Shown here: positions 1 through 8,824 of the stretch, piece by piece | Layout: the number at the start of each line of letters is the position of its first letter | How positions within the stretch are numbered: the stretch's first letter is position 1 | Source: Glycomyces niveus | GTDB taxonomy: Bacteria; Actinomycetota; Actinomycetes; Mycobacteriales; Micromonosporaceae | DNA: 64,000 nucleotides | NCBI RefSeq assembly: GCF_017592475.1 | Contig: NZ_JAGFNP010000009.1 | Span: forward strand, 62,001 to 126,000 | Direction of reading: 5' to 3' | Made by a program: the position numbers and the translations under genes | The notes under the pieces: model-generated | Database searches by the model: none | What the model was told of the DNA's origin: nothing | The model's input: the letters and a program-made list of their open reading frames with translations, nothing else

Positions 1-771
1 GTCGTCGTGGTCTTCCCGCTCCTGTGGGTCGTCGGCTCCTCGTTCGGGCCGGGCGGGGGACTGGCCAACGCCGGACCGATCCCCGCGGACGCGACGCTCG
101 ACAACTACGCCGAGCTGTTCACGCAGACCGACTACGGCCGCTGGTACCTCAACTCGCTCTACGTCGCCGTGCTCAACATGGCCGGCTCGGTGGCCCTCTC
201 GGCGCTGTGCGGCTGGGTGTTCGCCCGCATCCGCTTCCGCGGCCGCAAGGCGAGCATGCTCGGCATCCTCATCCTGCAGATGTTCCCGAGCTTCCTCACC
301 GCGATCGCCGTGTACATGCTGTTCCTCAACTTCGGGCTGCTCGACTCGCTCACGGGGCTCGCGCTGGTGAGCATCGCCGCCGCCCTGCCGTACAACACGT
401 GGCTCATGAAGGGCTACACGGACAACCTGCCCGCGAGCCTCGATGAGGCCGCGGCGCTCGACGGCGCGGGGCGGCTGACGATCTTCCGCAAGATCGTGCT
501 GCCGCTCATGCGCCCGATGCTCACCTTCGTGGCGATCACCAGCTTCACGGCGCCGTGGATGGACTTCATCCTGCCGCGGCTGCTGCTGCAGAGCAGCGAC
601 AAGCAGACGGTGGCGATCGGCCTGTTCCAGCTGATCACCGACCAGTACGCCAACGACTTCACCACGTTCGCCGCCGGTGCGGTGGTGCTCGCGGTGCCGA
701 TCACGATCCTCTACATCGTCCTGCAGCGACACCTCGTCACCGGCGCCATGGCCGGGGCGGAGAAGGGATGA
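1..771 (+). CDS. Sugar ABC transporter permease, MalG type (5' end outside window)
   Basis: Inner-membrane permease subunit of a carbohydrate importer; 256 residues are visible and the N-terminus lies before base 1. Several hydrophobic spans are separated by loops. The cytoplasmic EAA loop (EAAALDGAG, followed by a conserved PL.RP stretch), which docks the ATPase, is at about residues 146-170. This arrangement is typical of MalG/GanQ-like permeases of the CUT1 class. The next gene, 77 bp downstream, is a secreted galactanase, so the imported substrate is probably a galacto-oligosaccharide. That substrate is inferred from context, not seen in the protein. The partner permease and binding protein should lie just upstream of the window. 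Confidence 0.9.
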   Translation, partial: VVVVFPLLWVVGSSFGPGGGLANAGPIPADATLDNYAELFTQTDYGRWYLNSLYVAVLNMAGSVALSALCGWVFARIRFRGRKASMLGILILQMFPSFLTAIAVYMLFLNFGLLDSLTGLALVSIAAALPYNTWLMKGYTDNLPASLDEAAALDGAGRLTIFRKIVLPLMRPMLTFVAITSFTAPWMDFILPRLLLQSSDKQTVAIGLFQLITDQYANDFTTFAAGAVVLAVPITILYIVLQRHLVTGAMAGAEKG

Positions 772-847
772 GATCCACCGGCCCGCTTCGGGGCCTCGAC
801 CGCCCGGGCGTTCGGCGCCCGGCACCCCCATCGCAAAGGAGCGACAC

Positions 848-2467
848 ATGAGACGCATTGTCGCGGTGGCTCTCGCCGCCGCCTTGAGCTTCACCGCCTT
901 CGCCACCGCCTCGCCCGCCCAGGCCGTGCGCGACGACTTCTACATGGGCGTGGACCCCGGGACCCTCATCGACGTGGAGCGGTCCGGGATCCGGTTCTCC
1001 GACAACGGGGTCCAGGACGACGCCCTGAGCATCATGGCCGACAACGGCGCCAACCTGGTGCGCCTGCGGCTGTGGAACAACCCGTACTCCTCCTCGGGCC
1101 AGGCCTACGGCGGCGGCACGAACGACCTCGCCAAGACGATCGCGATGGCGCAGCGCGCCAAGGCCCTCGGCATGGACGTGCTCCTCGACCTCCACTACTC
1201 GGACTTCTGGGCCGACCCGGGCAAGCAGATCAAGCCCAAGGCCTGGCAGAGCCTCTCGTACAGCCAGCTGACGACCGCGGTGCGCGACTACTCCCGCAGC
1301 GTCGTCTCGCAGATGGCCGCCGCGGGCGCCACCCCCGACATCGTGCAGGTCGGCAACGAGATCACCAACGGCATGCTCCTGCCGACCGGCAGCACCTCGA
1401 ACTGGAGCCAGCTGGGCGGCCTCCTCAAGGCCGGGATCGCGGGCGTCCACGAGGGCGCGAGCGGCATCGAGATCGCGCTGCACCTCGACCGCGGCGGCAA
1501 CAACGCCGCCTACCGCACCTGGTTCGACAACGCCCGCAACCAGGGCGTGCCGTACGACATCATCGCCATGTCCTACTACCCGTACTGGCACGGCACGATG
1601 AGCCAGTTGCGCACCAACATGAACGACGTCGCCGCCCGATACGGCAAGGACGTGCTCATCGTCGAGACCGCGTACGCCCACACGCTCACCGACTGCGACG
1701 GGCGCGGCAACATCTTCACCAGCTCCCACGCGCAGGAGTCGGGCTACCCGGCCACGGTCGCCGGGCAGACGCAGTTCCTGCGCGACCTGCGCAACGCCGT
1801 GCAGGCCGTGCCGAACGACCGCGGCCGCGGCCTCGTGTGGTGGGAGCCGGCGTGGCTGGGCACCACGAGCTGGGCGAACCAGGCGGGCATGGCGTACATC
1901 AACGACTTCGCGGGCGAGAGCAACGCCTGGGACAACCAGGGCCTGTTCAACTGCGGCGGCGCGGCGGTCTCGACCCTTGACGTCTTCGCCGAGACCACCG
2001 GCGGCGGCGACCCGGGCACCGGCCAGAACGTGCTCGCCAACGGCGGCTTCGAGACCGCCGGCAGCCCCGCGAGCGGCTGGAGCGTGTGGGGGCCGACCAG
2101 CGCCGACACCAGCGCGGTCTTCCGCGAATCGCGCGGCAGCATCTATCAGGGATCGAGCAAGCTCACGTTCTGGAAGTCCACCGCGTACACCGCCTCGGCC
2201 TACCAGTCGGTGACCGTGCCGAACGGAACCTACACGCTCACCGCCTGGGTCATGAACGGCGGCGGACAGAGCGCCGCGCGCATGTACGCCAAGCACCACG
2301 GCGGCACCGAACGCCAGGCCGGTCTCCCCGTGACCTCGACGTGGACGCAGGTGACCATCACCGGCATCCAGGTCACCAGCGGCCGGATCGAAGCGGGCTT
2401 CTACACGAGTGCCAACGGCGGCAACTGGATCAACGTCGACGACGTGCGCCTGGTCCGCACCGCGTGA
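848..2467 (+). CDS. Secreted arabinogalactan endo-beta-1,4-galactanase (GH53) with C-terminal carbohydrate-binding domain
   Basis: Hydrolyses beta-1,4-galactan side chains of pectin outside the cell; 539 aa. The ATG at 848 follows AAAGGAG with good spacing. Residues 1-26 form a Sec signal peptide ending in an A-x-A-type site (SPAQA). The GH53 barrel spans about residues 30-385, with the acid/base Glu at residue 171 in VGNE and the nucleophile Glu at residue 273 in IVETAY. After a short Gly/Asp linker, a C-terminal beta-sandwich of about 145 residues begins NVLANGGFE and resembles the galactan-binding CBM61 type. It forms a unit with the permease upstream. A second, larger GH53 enzyme lies at 10333. 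Confidence 0.93.
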   Translation: MRRIVAVALAAALSFTAFATASPAQAVRDDFYMGVDPGTLIDVERSGIRFSDNGVQDDALSIMADNGANLVRLRLWNNPYSSSGQAYGGGTNDLAKTIAMAQRAKALGMDVLLDLHYSDFWADPGKQIKPKAWQSLSYSQLTTAVRDYSRSVVSQMAAAGATPDIVQVGNEITNGMLLPTGSTSNWSQLGGLLKAGIAGVHEGASGIEIALHLDRGGNNAAYRTWFDNARNQGVPYDIIAMSYYPYWHGTMSQLRTNMNDVAARYGKDVLIVETAYAHTLTDCDGRGNIFTSSHAQESGYPATVAGQTQFLRDLRNAVQAVPNDRGRGLVWWEPAWLGTTSWANQAGMAYINDFAGESNAWDNQGLFNCGGAAVSTLDVFAETTGGGDPGTGQNVLANGGFETAGSPASGWSVWGPTSADTSAVFRESRGSIYQGSSKLTFWKSTAYTASAYQSVTVPNGTYTLTAWVMNGGGQSAARMYAKHHGGTERQAGLPVTSTWTQVTITGIQVTSGRIEAGFYTSANGGNWINVDDVRLVRTA

Positions 2468-2473
2468 CGGACC

Positions 2474-2502
2474 GGCGGGGGCGGCCGCGCGCCGCCCCCG
2501 CC
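2474..2502 (+). terminator. Hairpin terminator after the galactanase gene
   Basis: Perfect 12-bp inverted repeat with arms GGCGGGGGCGGC and GCCGCCCCCGCC and a 5-base loop, starting 6 bases after the galactanase stop. There is no T-run, which is common in high-GC actinobacteria. It separates the transporter/galactanase unit from the LacI gene. Confidence 0.7.
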
Positions 2503-2542
2503 GATCACGGGGCATGGACCACCGAGCGGGAAGGACCGGGCA

Positions 2543-3541
2543 TTGGCACGGAAACGGCCGACCATCAACGACGTCGCGGCGGCCTCGGGCGTCTCGACGG
2601 GGACCGTGTCGCGAGTCCTCAACGGGCACGCGAACGTCTCGCTGGCCGCCGAGCTGGCGGTGCGGCGGGCCGTGGACGAGACCGGGTACGTCGTCAACCG
2701 GGCGGCCCGCAGCCTCAAGACCAGCCGCACCGGCTCGGTCGTGATGGTGGTGTCCGAACCGCAGGAGCGGCTGTTCGAGGACCCGAACTTTCCGGTGCTG
2801 CTGCGGGCGGCCACGCGGCGGCTCGCCGAGCGCGACATGTCCTTGGTGCTCATGGTCGTCGACGACGAGGGGCGCGACCGGGTCGCCCGGTACCTGCGCG
2901 GCGGACACGCCGACGGGGTGCTCCTCATCTCTGCCCACGCGGGCGACCCGCTGCTGGAGTCCATCGAGCGCAGCGGGGTCCCGGCCGTGGCGTGCGGCGC
3001 GGTCCTCGGCAGCGAGCGCGTCGTCCCTTACGCGGCGGCCGACGACCGCGGCGGCGCCAAGCTGATCACCGAATACCTCGTTGGCCTGGGCCGCCGCAGG
3101 ATCGGCATGGTCACCGGTCCGCTCGACACGCCCGGCGGGACCCTCCGGATGGAGGGCTTCACCGGCGTGCTCGGGCGCAAGGCGACCAAGCGCACGGTGG
3201 TGCACGGTGACTACACGCAGGCCGGCGGCGAGCGGGCGATGACCGAGCTCCTGGCGAACGTGCCGGCGCTCGACGCGGTCTTCGTCGCCTCCGACCTCAT
3301 GGCGGCCGGGGCGCTCCAGGCGCTCCGGCGGGCGGGCCGCGCGGTGCCCGGCGACGTGGCGGTGGGCGGGTTCGACGACTCCGCGATCGCGGCGGCGACG
3401 AGCCCCATGCTCACCACCGTCCGCCAACCGCTCGACCGGGTCGCGGAGGAGGCCGTGCGCCTGCTCATCGCCCTGCTCGACGGCGAACCGGCCGAGTCGG
3501 TCGTGCTGCCCACCGAACTGGTGGTGCGCGGCTCGGCCTGA
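2543..3541 (+). CDS. LacI-family transcriptional regulator
   Basis: DNA-binding repressor of sugar genes, 332 aa. The TTG start at 2543 is chosen because AAGGA lies 8 bases upstream and because the protein then begins MARKRPTINDVA, the usual LacI N-terminus. The helix-turn-helix covers residues 6-25 (DVAAASGVSTGTVSRVL), with the hinge helix near residue 55. A periplasmic-binding-like sensor domain runs from about residue 65 to the end (IGMVTGP and GGFDDS motifs). It sits between the galactanase and the esterase/lyase genes. A promoter flanked by LacI-like palindromes lies just downstream at 3565-3647, so it most likely controls the pectin genes on both sides in response to an imported oligosaccharide. 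The ligand is unknown. Confidence 0.93.
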   Translation: MARKRPTINDVAAASGVSTGTVSRVLNGHANVSLAAELAVRRAVDETGYVVNRAARSLKTSRTGSVVMVVSEPQERLFEDPNFPVLLRAATRRLAERDMSLVLMVVDDEGRDRVARYLRGGHADGVLLISAHAGDPLLESIERSGVPAVACGAVLGSERVVPYAAADDRGGAKLITEYLVGLGRRRIGMVTGPLDTPGGTLRMEGFTGVLGRKATKRTVVHGDYTQAGGERAMTELLANVPALDAVFVASDLMAAGALQALRRAGRAVPGDVAVGGFDDSAIAAATSPMLTTVRQPLDRVAEEAVRLLIALLDGEPAESVVLPTELVVRGSA

Positions 3542-3564
3542 CCCGCGCCGCCCCGGGGAAAACC

Positions 3565-3647
3565 GTTCGCAAGCGCTCGCCGGAACGCTTGACCAAGTAT
3601 CGATTTATCCATATAATTCAATTCGTTGTAACCGCTTCCACGGAAGC
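3565..3647 (+). promoter_or_regulatory. Sigma70-type promoter with two flanking palindromic operators
   Basis: A -35 box TTGACC at 3589-3594 and a -10 box TATAAT at 3612-3617 are exactly 17 bp apart, which puts the start of transcription near 3624. Upstream, 3565-3586 holds the LacI-like core AAGCGCTC inside an imperfect inverted repeat (GTTC/GAAC ends). Downstream, 3634-3647 is a perfect inverted repeat GCTTCC-AC-GGAAGC covering roughly +11 to +24. Two operators bracketing a near-consensus promoter next to a lacI-type gene suggest looping repression. The leader then runs about 180 bases to the esterase start with no gene in it. Confidence 0.75.
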
Positions 3648-3805
3648 TACGGCCCTTCGACACGAAGGGCCGACACGAACGGGGCCGACCCGGCAGCGGC
3701 CTCCTCGACCCTGTTTCCCACCCGGCGCCGCGAGCGCGCCCGCACCGCCACGGCCGTGCGCCAGCGCGCGGCCGCCGACTCCCGAACCTCACTCAAGGAG
3801 TACCC

Positions 3806-5104
3806 ATGCCAATGCAGCGCAGGACCTTCCTCGGCCTCAGCGCCATGACCGCCGTCGGCGCGGGCGCCGCCCTTCTGGGCGCCGGCACCGCCTTCGCGGA
3901 ACCCGCCCCCGCCAACCCCTTCGCCGTCGGCGTGCGCCGGTACAACTGGACCCGGGGCACCCGGGCCTGCACGACCTACGTCTACTACCCGGCCACCGGG
4001 ACCGCGGGTGGCAACCCGGTGACGGACGCCCCGGTCGCCAACGGCGTCTTCCCGGTCTACAACTTCACCCACGGCTACCAGAGCAGCCCCCAGAACTCCC
4101 TGTTCATCATCCGGGCGCTGGCTTCGGCGGGGTTCATCGTGCCCGCCCCGCACTTCAACCACAACCCCAGCGACGTGGGCAACGGCGAGACGCCCAAGGA
4201 CGTCTCGCAGATCATCACCAACACCCTCGCCCTCAACGGCAGCGGGCCGCTCGCCGGGCACATCCGCACCGACATCGGCGTGGGCGTCTCGGGCCACTCC
4301 CTGGGCGGCATGACGACCCACGGCCTGCTCACCCGCTGGGCCGACAGCCGTATCATCTCGGCGAACCCGCAGTCGTGCACCGACCAGGGCACCCCGTCGA
4401 GCTCGGTCAACGCCAAGGTCCTGTTCGTACACGGCGACCGGGACGACCTGACGGGGTACAGCTCGGCCCGGCAGGCGTACACGGAGATGAGCTGGCCCAA
4501 GGCCTTCCTGACGTTCGTCGGCGGCACCCACACGAGCTTCTGGAGCGACCAGCGCTTCCCGCGCACGGTCGTGGACTGGGCCCGCTGGACCATGTACGGC
4601 GACACCGCCGCCCGCGACCGCCTGCCCGCCGACGCGTCCGGGTCGAACATCCGATGGGAGTCCCAGCTCGGCGACACGCCCGGCCCCTCGGGCCACTACC
4701 GGCTGGTCGCCCAGCACAGCGGCAAGTACGCGGACATCGACGGGGTCTCCACCGCCGCGGGCGCGCGCCTGATCCAGTACGCCGCGACCGGCCGCACCAA
4801 CCAGGACTTCGCGTTCACCGACGCGGGAGAAGGCTACGTCAGGATCAAGGCCCGCCACTCCGGGCTGGTCCTCCAGGCCGCGAGCAACAGCAGCGGGGCC
4901 GACATCACCCAGCAGCCCGAAGGCACCGCCACGAGCCAGCAGTGGCGCGTCACGGACCACGGCGACGGCACGGTCAGCCTCATCAACCGCTCTAGCGGCC
5001 TGGCCATGGACGTCTGGGAGAAGTCCACCGCCGACGGCGCGCGCATCTCGCAGTACACCCCGAATGGCGCCGCGAACCAGCGCTTCACCCGCCAGGCCGT
5101 CTGA
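3806..5104 (+). CDS. Secreted alpha/beta-hydrolase esterase with C-terminal CBM13 (ricin-type) lectin domain
   Basis: 432 aa. The Tat-like signal QRRTFLGLSAM at residues 4-14 is followed by a hydrophobic stretch and a cleavage site near AFA. The hydrolase domain (about residues 35-290) has the nucleophile elbow GHSLGG with Ser165, an Asp candidate in HGDRDD and a His candidate in GGTHTSF, as in dienelactone-hydrolase/PET-hydrolase-like esterases. Residues about 297-432 are a ricin B-type trefoil lectin with three QxF/QxW repeats. The start at 3806 follows AAGGAG. It is the first gene after the strong promoter at 3589-3617 and is followed by pectin enzymes, so deacetylation or de-esterification of pectin is the likely job. 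The true substrate cannot be told from sequence. Confidence 0.82.
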   Translation: MPMQRRTFLGLSAMTAVGAGAALLGAGTAFAEPAPANPFAVGVRRYNWTRGTRACTTYVYYPATGTAGGNPVTDAPVANGVFPVYNFTHGYQSSPQNSLFIIRALASAGFIVPAPHFNHNPSDVGNGETPKDVSQIITNTLALNGSGPLAGHIRTDIGVGVSGHSLGGMTTHGLLTRWADSRIISANPQSCTDQGTPSSSVNAKVLFVHGDRDDLTGYSSARQAYTEMSWPKAFLTFVGGTHTSFWSDQRFPRTVVDWARWTMYGDTAARDRLPADASGSNIRWESQLGDTPGPSGHYRLVAQHSGKYADIDGVSTAAGARLIQYAATGRTNQDFAFTDAGEGYVRIKARHSGLVLQAASNSSGADITQQPEGTATSQQWRVTDHGDGTVSLINRSSGLAMDVWEKSTADGARISQYTPNGAANQRFTRQAV

Positions 5105-5127
5105 CCGGCGCATTGGAACGATCCAAC

Positions 5128-5153
5128 CGCCCGCCGCGGCACCGCGGCGGGCG
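5128..5153 (+). terminator. GC-rich hairpin between esterase and lyase genes
   Basis: Inverted repeat CGCCCGCCGCGG / CCGCGGCGGGCG with a very short loop, 24 bases after the esterase stop and 25 bases before the lyase start. It may be an attenuating or mRNA-stabilising hairpin rather than a full stop, because the next gene has no separate obvious promoter. Confidence 0.5.
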
Positions 5154-5177
5154 TCCCCCCGAAGACCTGGAGTGAAC

Positions 5178-7418
5178 ATGCACAACGCAACCTCTCGCAG
5201 GGCACGGCGCCTGCGAGCCCCGGCGGCGGCGGTGATTGGCCTCGTGGCCGCGGCCGCCACGATGATCACGCTGAACGCCGCCGACGCCGCCACCGTCCGC
5301 TATGAAGCCGAGAGCGCCCCGGCCGCCTGCGACGGCACCATCGACACGAACCACGCCGGGTACTCCGGCAGCGGCTTCTGCAACTCGAACAACGCGGTCG
5401 GCGCGGCGAACCAGTTCACGGTGAACGCCGCGAGCGCGGGCACCGCGACCCTGGCGATCCGGTACGCCCACGGCGGCACCGACACCCGCTCGGCCGACAT
5501 CGTCGTCAACGGCACGACGGTCCAGGCGGCGAGCGCCTTCCCCGCCACCGGAGCGTGGACGACGTGGTCGACGAAGACCGTGACGATCCCGGTCAACGCC
5601 GGGTCGAACACGGTCCGCCTGGCCGCCTCCACCGCCTCCGGGTTGGCGAACATCGACTACATCGAACTCGAGGACGGCACCCCGCCGCAGCAAGGCGACG
5701 GCCGCTACGAGGTCGAGGCGCTGACGCGCGGCGTGACCGTGGTGCCCTCGGGCAGCGGCCGCCTCGTCTCGTGGCGCCTGCTCGGCACCGATCCATCCAA
5801 TGTGGCCTTCAACGTCTACCGGGACGGCACGAAGCTCAACGGCTCACCGCTCACCGGCGCGTCGAACTACCTCGACACCGGCGGCTCCGCGACCTCCCAG
5901 TACACCGTCCGCGCGGTCGTGAACGGCACCGAAGGCGCCGCCTCAGGCGCCGAGGCCGTCTTCAACTCCAGCGGTTACCTCAACATCCCGATCCAGCGGC
6001 CCTCCGCCAGCGGCTTCACCTACGAGGCCAACGACGTCAGCGTCGGCGACCTCGACGGGGACGGCGACTACGAGTACATCGTCAAGTGGTACCCCTCGAA
6101 TGCCAAGGACAACGCGCAGGCCGGGGTCACCGGCAACACCATCATCGACGCCTACCAGCTCAACGGCCAGCGCATGTGGCGCATCGACCTGGGCCGCAAC
6201 ATCCGCTCGGGCGCGCATTACACCCAGTTCCAGGTCTTCGACTACGACGGCGACGGCAAGGCCGAGGTCGCGATGAAGACCGCCGACGGCACCCGCGACG
6301 GGGTCGGCACGGTCATCGGCAACGCGAGCGCCGACTACCGCAACGGCGACGGCTACATCCTCTCCGGCCCGGAGTTCCTGACGGTCTTCAACGGCCAGAC
6401 CGGCGCGGCGATGGACACCGTCAACTACAACCCGCCGCGCGGCAACGTCTCGAGCTGGGGCGACAACTACGGCAACCGCTCCGACCGGTTCCTCGCCGGG
6501 ACCGCCTACCTAGACGGCGCGACCCCCTCGATGATCTTCGCCCGCGGCTACTACACCCGCTCGGTCATCTGGGCGGTCGACTGGAACGGTACCGACCTGA
6601 CCACCCGCTGGACCTTCGACTCCAACACCGCCGGCTCCCAGTACGCGGGCCAGGGCGCGCACAGCCTCTCCATCGCCGACCTCAACGGCGACGGGAACCA
6701 GGACGTCGTCTACGGCGCCATGGCGGTCGGCTCGAACGGGCAGGCGCTGTGGAACACCCGGTTCGGACACGGGGACGCACTGCACGTCTCGGACTTCGTG
6801 CCGAGCCGCGCGGGCCAGGAGGTCTTCATGGTGCACGAGGCCGGCAACCAACCGTCCTCGCACCTGAATGGCTCCAACGGCCAGATCATGTTCCAGACCG
6901 GAGCGAGCGGCGACAACGGCCGCGGCGTGGCCGCGAACGTGCTCGCCTCCAACCCGGGCGCGGAGTACTGGTCGGCGAACGTCGGCGGCCTGCTCAACGC
7001 CTCGGGCCAGAACATCGGGTCGAAGCCCGGCTCGATGAACTTCCTGTCCTGGTGGGACGGCGACGGCGAGCGCGAACTGCTCGACGGCACCCAGATCACC
7101 AATTACCCGTCGGGCACGCTCCTGAGCGGTTCGGGCGTCACGTCGAACAACGGCACCAAGTCCACTCCGGCCATCTCCGCCGACCTGTTCGGCGACTGGC
7201 GCGAAGAGGTCGTGTGGAAGACCTCCGACAGTTCGGCGCTGCGGATCTACGCCACCCCGCACCAGACGAACCTGCGCATCGCCACCCTGATGCACGACCC
7301 GCAGTACCGGGTCGCGATCGCCTGGCAGAACACGGCCTACAACCAGCCGCCGCACCCGAGCTTCTACATCGGGAGCGACAAGACCGCCTACCCCTGGCCC
7401 GACGTCCACACCCCGTGA
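5178..7418 (+). CDS. Secreted rhamnogalacturonan lyase (PL11) with N-terminal CBM35
   Basis: Cleaves the rhamnose-galacturonate backbone of rhamnogalacturonan-I by beta-elimination; 746 aa. The ATG at 5178 follows GGAG at the right distance; earlier in-frame codons would put the signal peptide too far inside. A twin-Arg-rich N-terminus and hydrophobic run end near residue 37. Residues about 38-160 form a CBM35-type beta-sandwich (YEAES start, DYIEL end). From about residue 170 the eight-bladed PL11 propeller follows, with many calcium-binding loops of the DxDGDG type (DLDGDGDYE, DYDGDGKAE, DLNGDGNQD). Two CE12 acetylesterases that remove acetyl groups blocking this lyase follow directly. Confidence 0.92.
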   Translation: MHNATSRRARRLRAPAAAVIGLVAAAATMITLNAADAATVRYEAESAPAACDGTIDTNHAGYSGSGFCNSNNAVGAANQFTVNAASAGTATLAIRYAHGGTDTRSADIVVNGTTVQAASAFPATGAWTTWSTKTVTIPVNAGSNTVRLAASTASGLANIDYIELEDGTPPQQGDGRYEVEALTRGVTVVPSGSGRLVSWRLLGTDPSNVAFNVYRDGTKLNGSPLTGASNYLDTGGSATSQYTVRAVVNGTEGAASGAEAVFNSSGYLNIPIQRPSASGFTYEANDVSVGDLDGDGDYEYIVKWYPSNAKDNAQAGVTGNTIIDAYQLNGQRMWRIDLGRNIRSGAHYTQFQVFDYDGDGKAEVAMKTADGTRDGVGTVIGNASADYRNGDGYILSGPEFLTVFNGQTGAAMDTVNYNPPRGNVSSWGDNYGNRSDRFLAGTAYLDGATPSMIFARGYYTRSVIWAVDWNGTDLTTRWTFDSNTAGSQYAGQGAHSLSIADLNGDGNQDVVYGAMAVGSNGQALWNTRFGHGDALHVSDFVPSRAGQEVFMVHEAGNQPSSHLNGSNGQIMFQTGASGDNGRGVAANVLASNPGAEYWSANVGGLLNASGQNIGSKPGSMNFLSWWDGDGERELLDGTQITNYPSGTLLSGSGVTSNNGTKSTPAISADLFGDWREEVVWKTSDSSALRIYATPHQTNLRIATLMHDPQYRVAIAWQNTAYNQPPHPSFYIGSDKTAYPWPDVHTP

Positions 7419-7423
7419 GACCC

Positions 7424-7464
7424 GCATGTCCCGGGCGCCCGTGCCGGAGGCGCCCGGGGCATGC
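7424..7464 (+). terminator. Strong hairpin after the rhamnogalacturonan lyase
   Basis: 16-bp stem with a single G-U pair, arms GCATGTCCCGGGCGCC and GGCGCCCGGGGCATGC around a 9-base loop, beginning 5 bases after the lyase stop codon. Confidence 0.65.
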
Positions 7465-7548
7465 GCCCACCCTGTGCCGCTCGCACGCGGCGAAACGACC
7501 CGGGCCGCGGTCCCGCCGCGGCCCGGCCCACCCTCACCTGGAGCATTC

Positions 7549-8790
7549 ATGAGCACTTGCGACACCGCGGGCCCGTTCGGGGCCAAGTTCACCCGCCGCG
7601 CCTTGGCCGGCCTGGTCGCCGGAGCGGCGGCGGGCGGACTCGTCGCCGCCGGACCCGCGCACGCCGCGTTCGAGCCCGGCGCCTGGTACCTCCTCCAGAG
7701 CCGCCACTCCGGCCTCTTCCTCGACATCGAGGGCCGCTCGACCTCGAACGGCGCGATCCTGGTGCAGTGGAACCGCACCGAGGCGACCAACCAGCAGTTC
7801 CGCTTCGTCGACGCGGGCGGCGGCTACTTCAAGATCCAAGTGCGCCACTCGAATGCGGTCCTCGACCTGCGCGACTCGAGCCGGGCCGACGGCGCCGACG
7901 TCGTCCAGTGGACCGACGACGGCAGCACCGACCAGCACTGGCAGATCCTCGACGACGGCACCTACCTGCGATTCGTCAACCGCCACTCCGGCAAGGCCCT
8001 CGACGTGTGGGCCAAGTCCACCACCGCCGGGGATCGCATCTCCCAGTACACCTCGAACGGCGGCACGAACCAGCAGTTCAGGGCGGTGCCCGTCGGCGCC
8101 CCTCCCGGCGACGGCACGCCCACGATCTTCATCGCCTCCGACTCCACCGCCCAGACCTACAACTCCGGCTACTTCCCGCAGATGGGCTGGGGCCAGAAGC
8201 TCGCCGGGTACTTCGACGCGAACACCACGGTGGCGAACCACGCCATCGGCGGGCGCTCCTCGCGCTCGTTCATCAACGAGGGCCGCCTGACCACGATCCT
8301 CAACGCGATCCGCCCCGGCGACTACCTATTCGTCCAGTTCGGACACAACGACGCCACGGTCTCGCGGCCCGAGCGGTACACCTCGCCCGCGGACTACAAG
8401 ATGTACCTGCGCGACCACTACATGGCCGGCGCGACCGCGCGCGGTGCCGTCCCGGTCCTGCTCACCCCCGTCTCGCGCCGCGACTACGACTCGAGCGGCA
8501 ACTTCCGGGTCTCCTTCCCCGACTACGTGAACAAGGTCTACGAGCTCGCCGACGAGACCGGCGTGGCCATGATCGACCTCTCGGCCCGCTCACGCGCCTA
8601 CCTCAACGGCATCGGTCCCGAAGCCGCCAAACGCGTCTTCCTCCACCTGGCCGCAGGCCAGTACCCGGCCTTCCCCAACGGCGTCGCCGACAACACCCAC
8701 TTCCAGGAGTACGGCGCGAACCAGATGGCCCGCATCGTCTCCGAAGGCGCGAAGGCGCTCCCGCTTCCCGTCGCCGGGCACGTGAAGTAG
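7549..8790 (+). CDS. Secreted rhamnogalacturonan acetylesterase (CBM13-CE12)
   Basis: Removes acetyl groups from galacturonate in rhamnogalacturonan-I; 413 aa. The ATG at 7549 follows GGAG and gives a Tat-like signal (FTRRALAGLVAG). Residues about 43-183 are a ricin-type lectin, three repeats each ending QQF/QHW. Residues about 193-413 are the SGNH/GDSL hydrolase: Ser199 in ASDST (block I), GGRSS, the GHND block, and DNTH near the C-terminus for the catalytic Asp-His pair. The order lectin then esterase matches the next gene, so the two are probably a duplicated pair that has diverged. It is likely co-expressed with the lyase it helps. Confidence 0.9.
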   Translation: MSTCDTAGPFGAKFTRRALAGLVAGAAAGGLVAAGPAHAAFEPGAWYLLQSRHSGLFLDIEGRSTSNGAILVQWNRTEATNQQFRFVDAGGGYFKIQVRHSNAVLDLRDSSRADGADVVQWTDDGSTDQHWQILDDGTYLRFVNRHSGKALDVWAKSTTAGDRISQYTSNGGTNQQFRAVPVGAPPGDGTPTIFIASDSTAQTYNSGYFPQMGWGQKLAGYFDANTTVANHAIGGRSSRSFINEGRLTTILNAIRPGDYLFVQFGHNDATVSRPERYTSPADYKMYLRDHYMAGATARGAVPVLLTPVSRRDYDSSGNFRVSFPDYVNKVYELADETGVAMIDLSARSRAYLNGIGPEAAKRVFLHLAAGQYPAFPNGVADNTHFQEYGANQMARIVSEGAKALPLPVAGHVK

Positions 8791-8824
8791 CCCGCAGCCA
8801 TTCCTTCTCGAGATCGGAGCGGTC

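Noticed and set aside
737..3427. A long open frame of about 900 codons on the minus strand across the galactanase and LacI genes
   Set aside because: It is antisense to two well-supported genes and has the Arg/Ala/Gly/Val-rich composition of a GC-rich shadow frame. No domain is recognisable.
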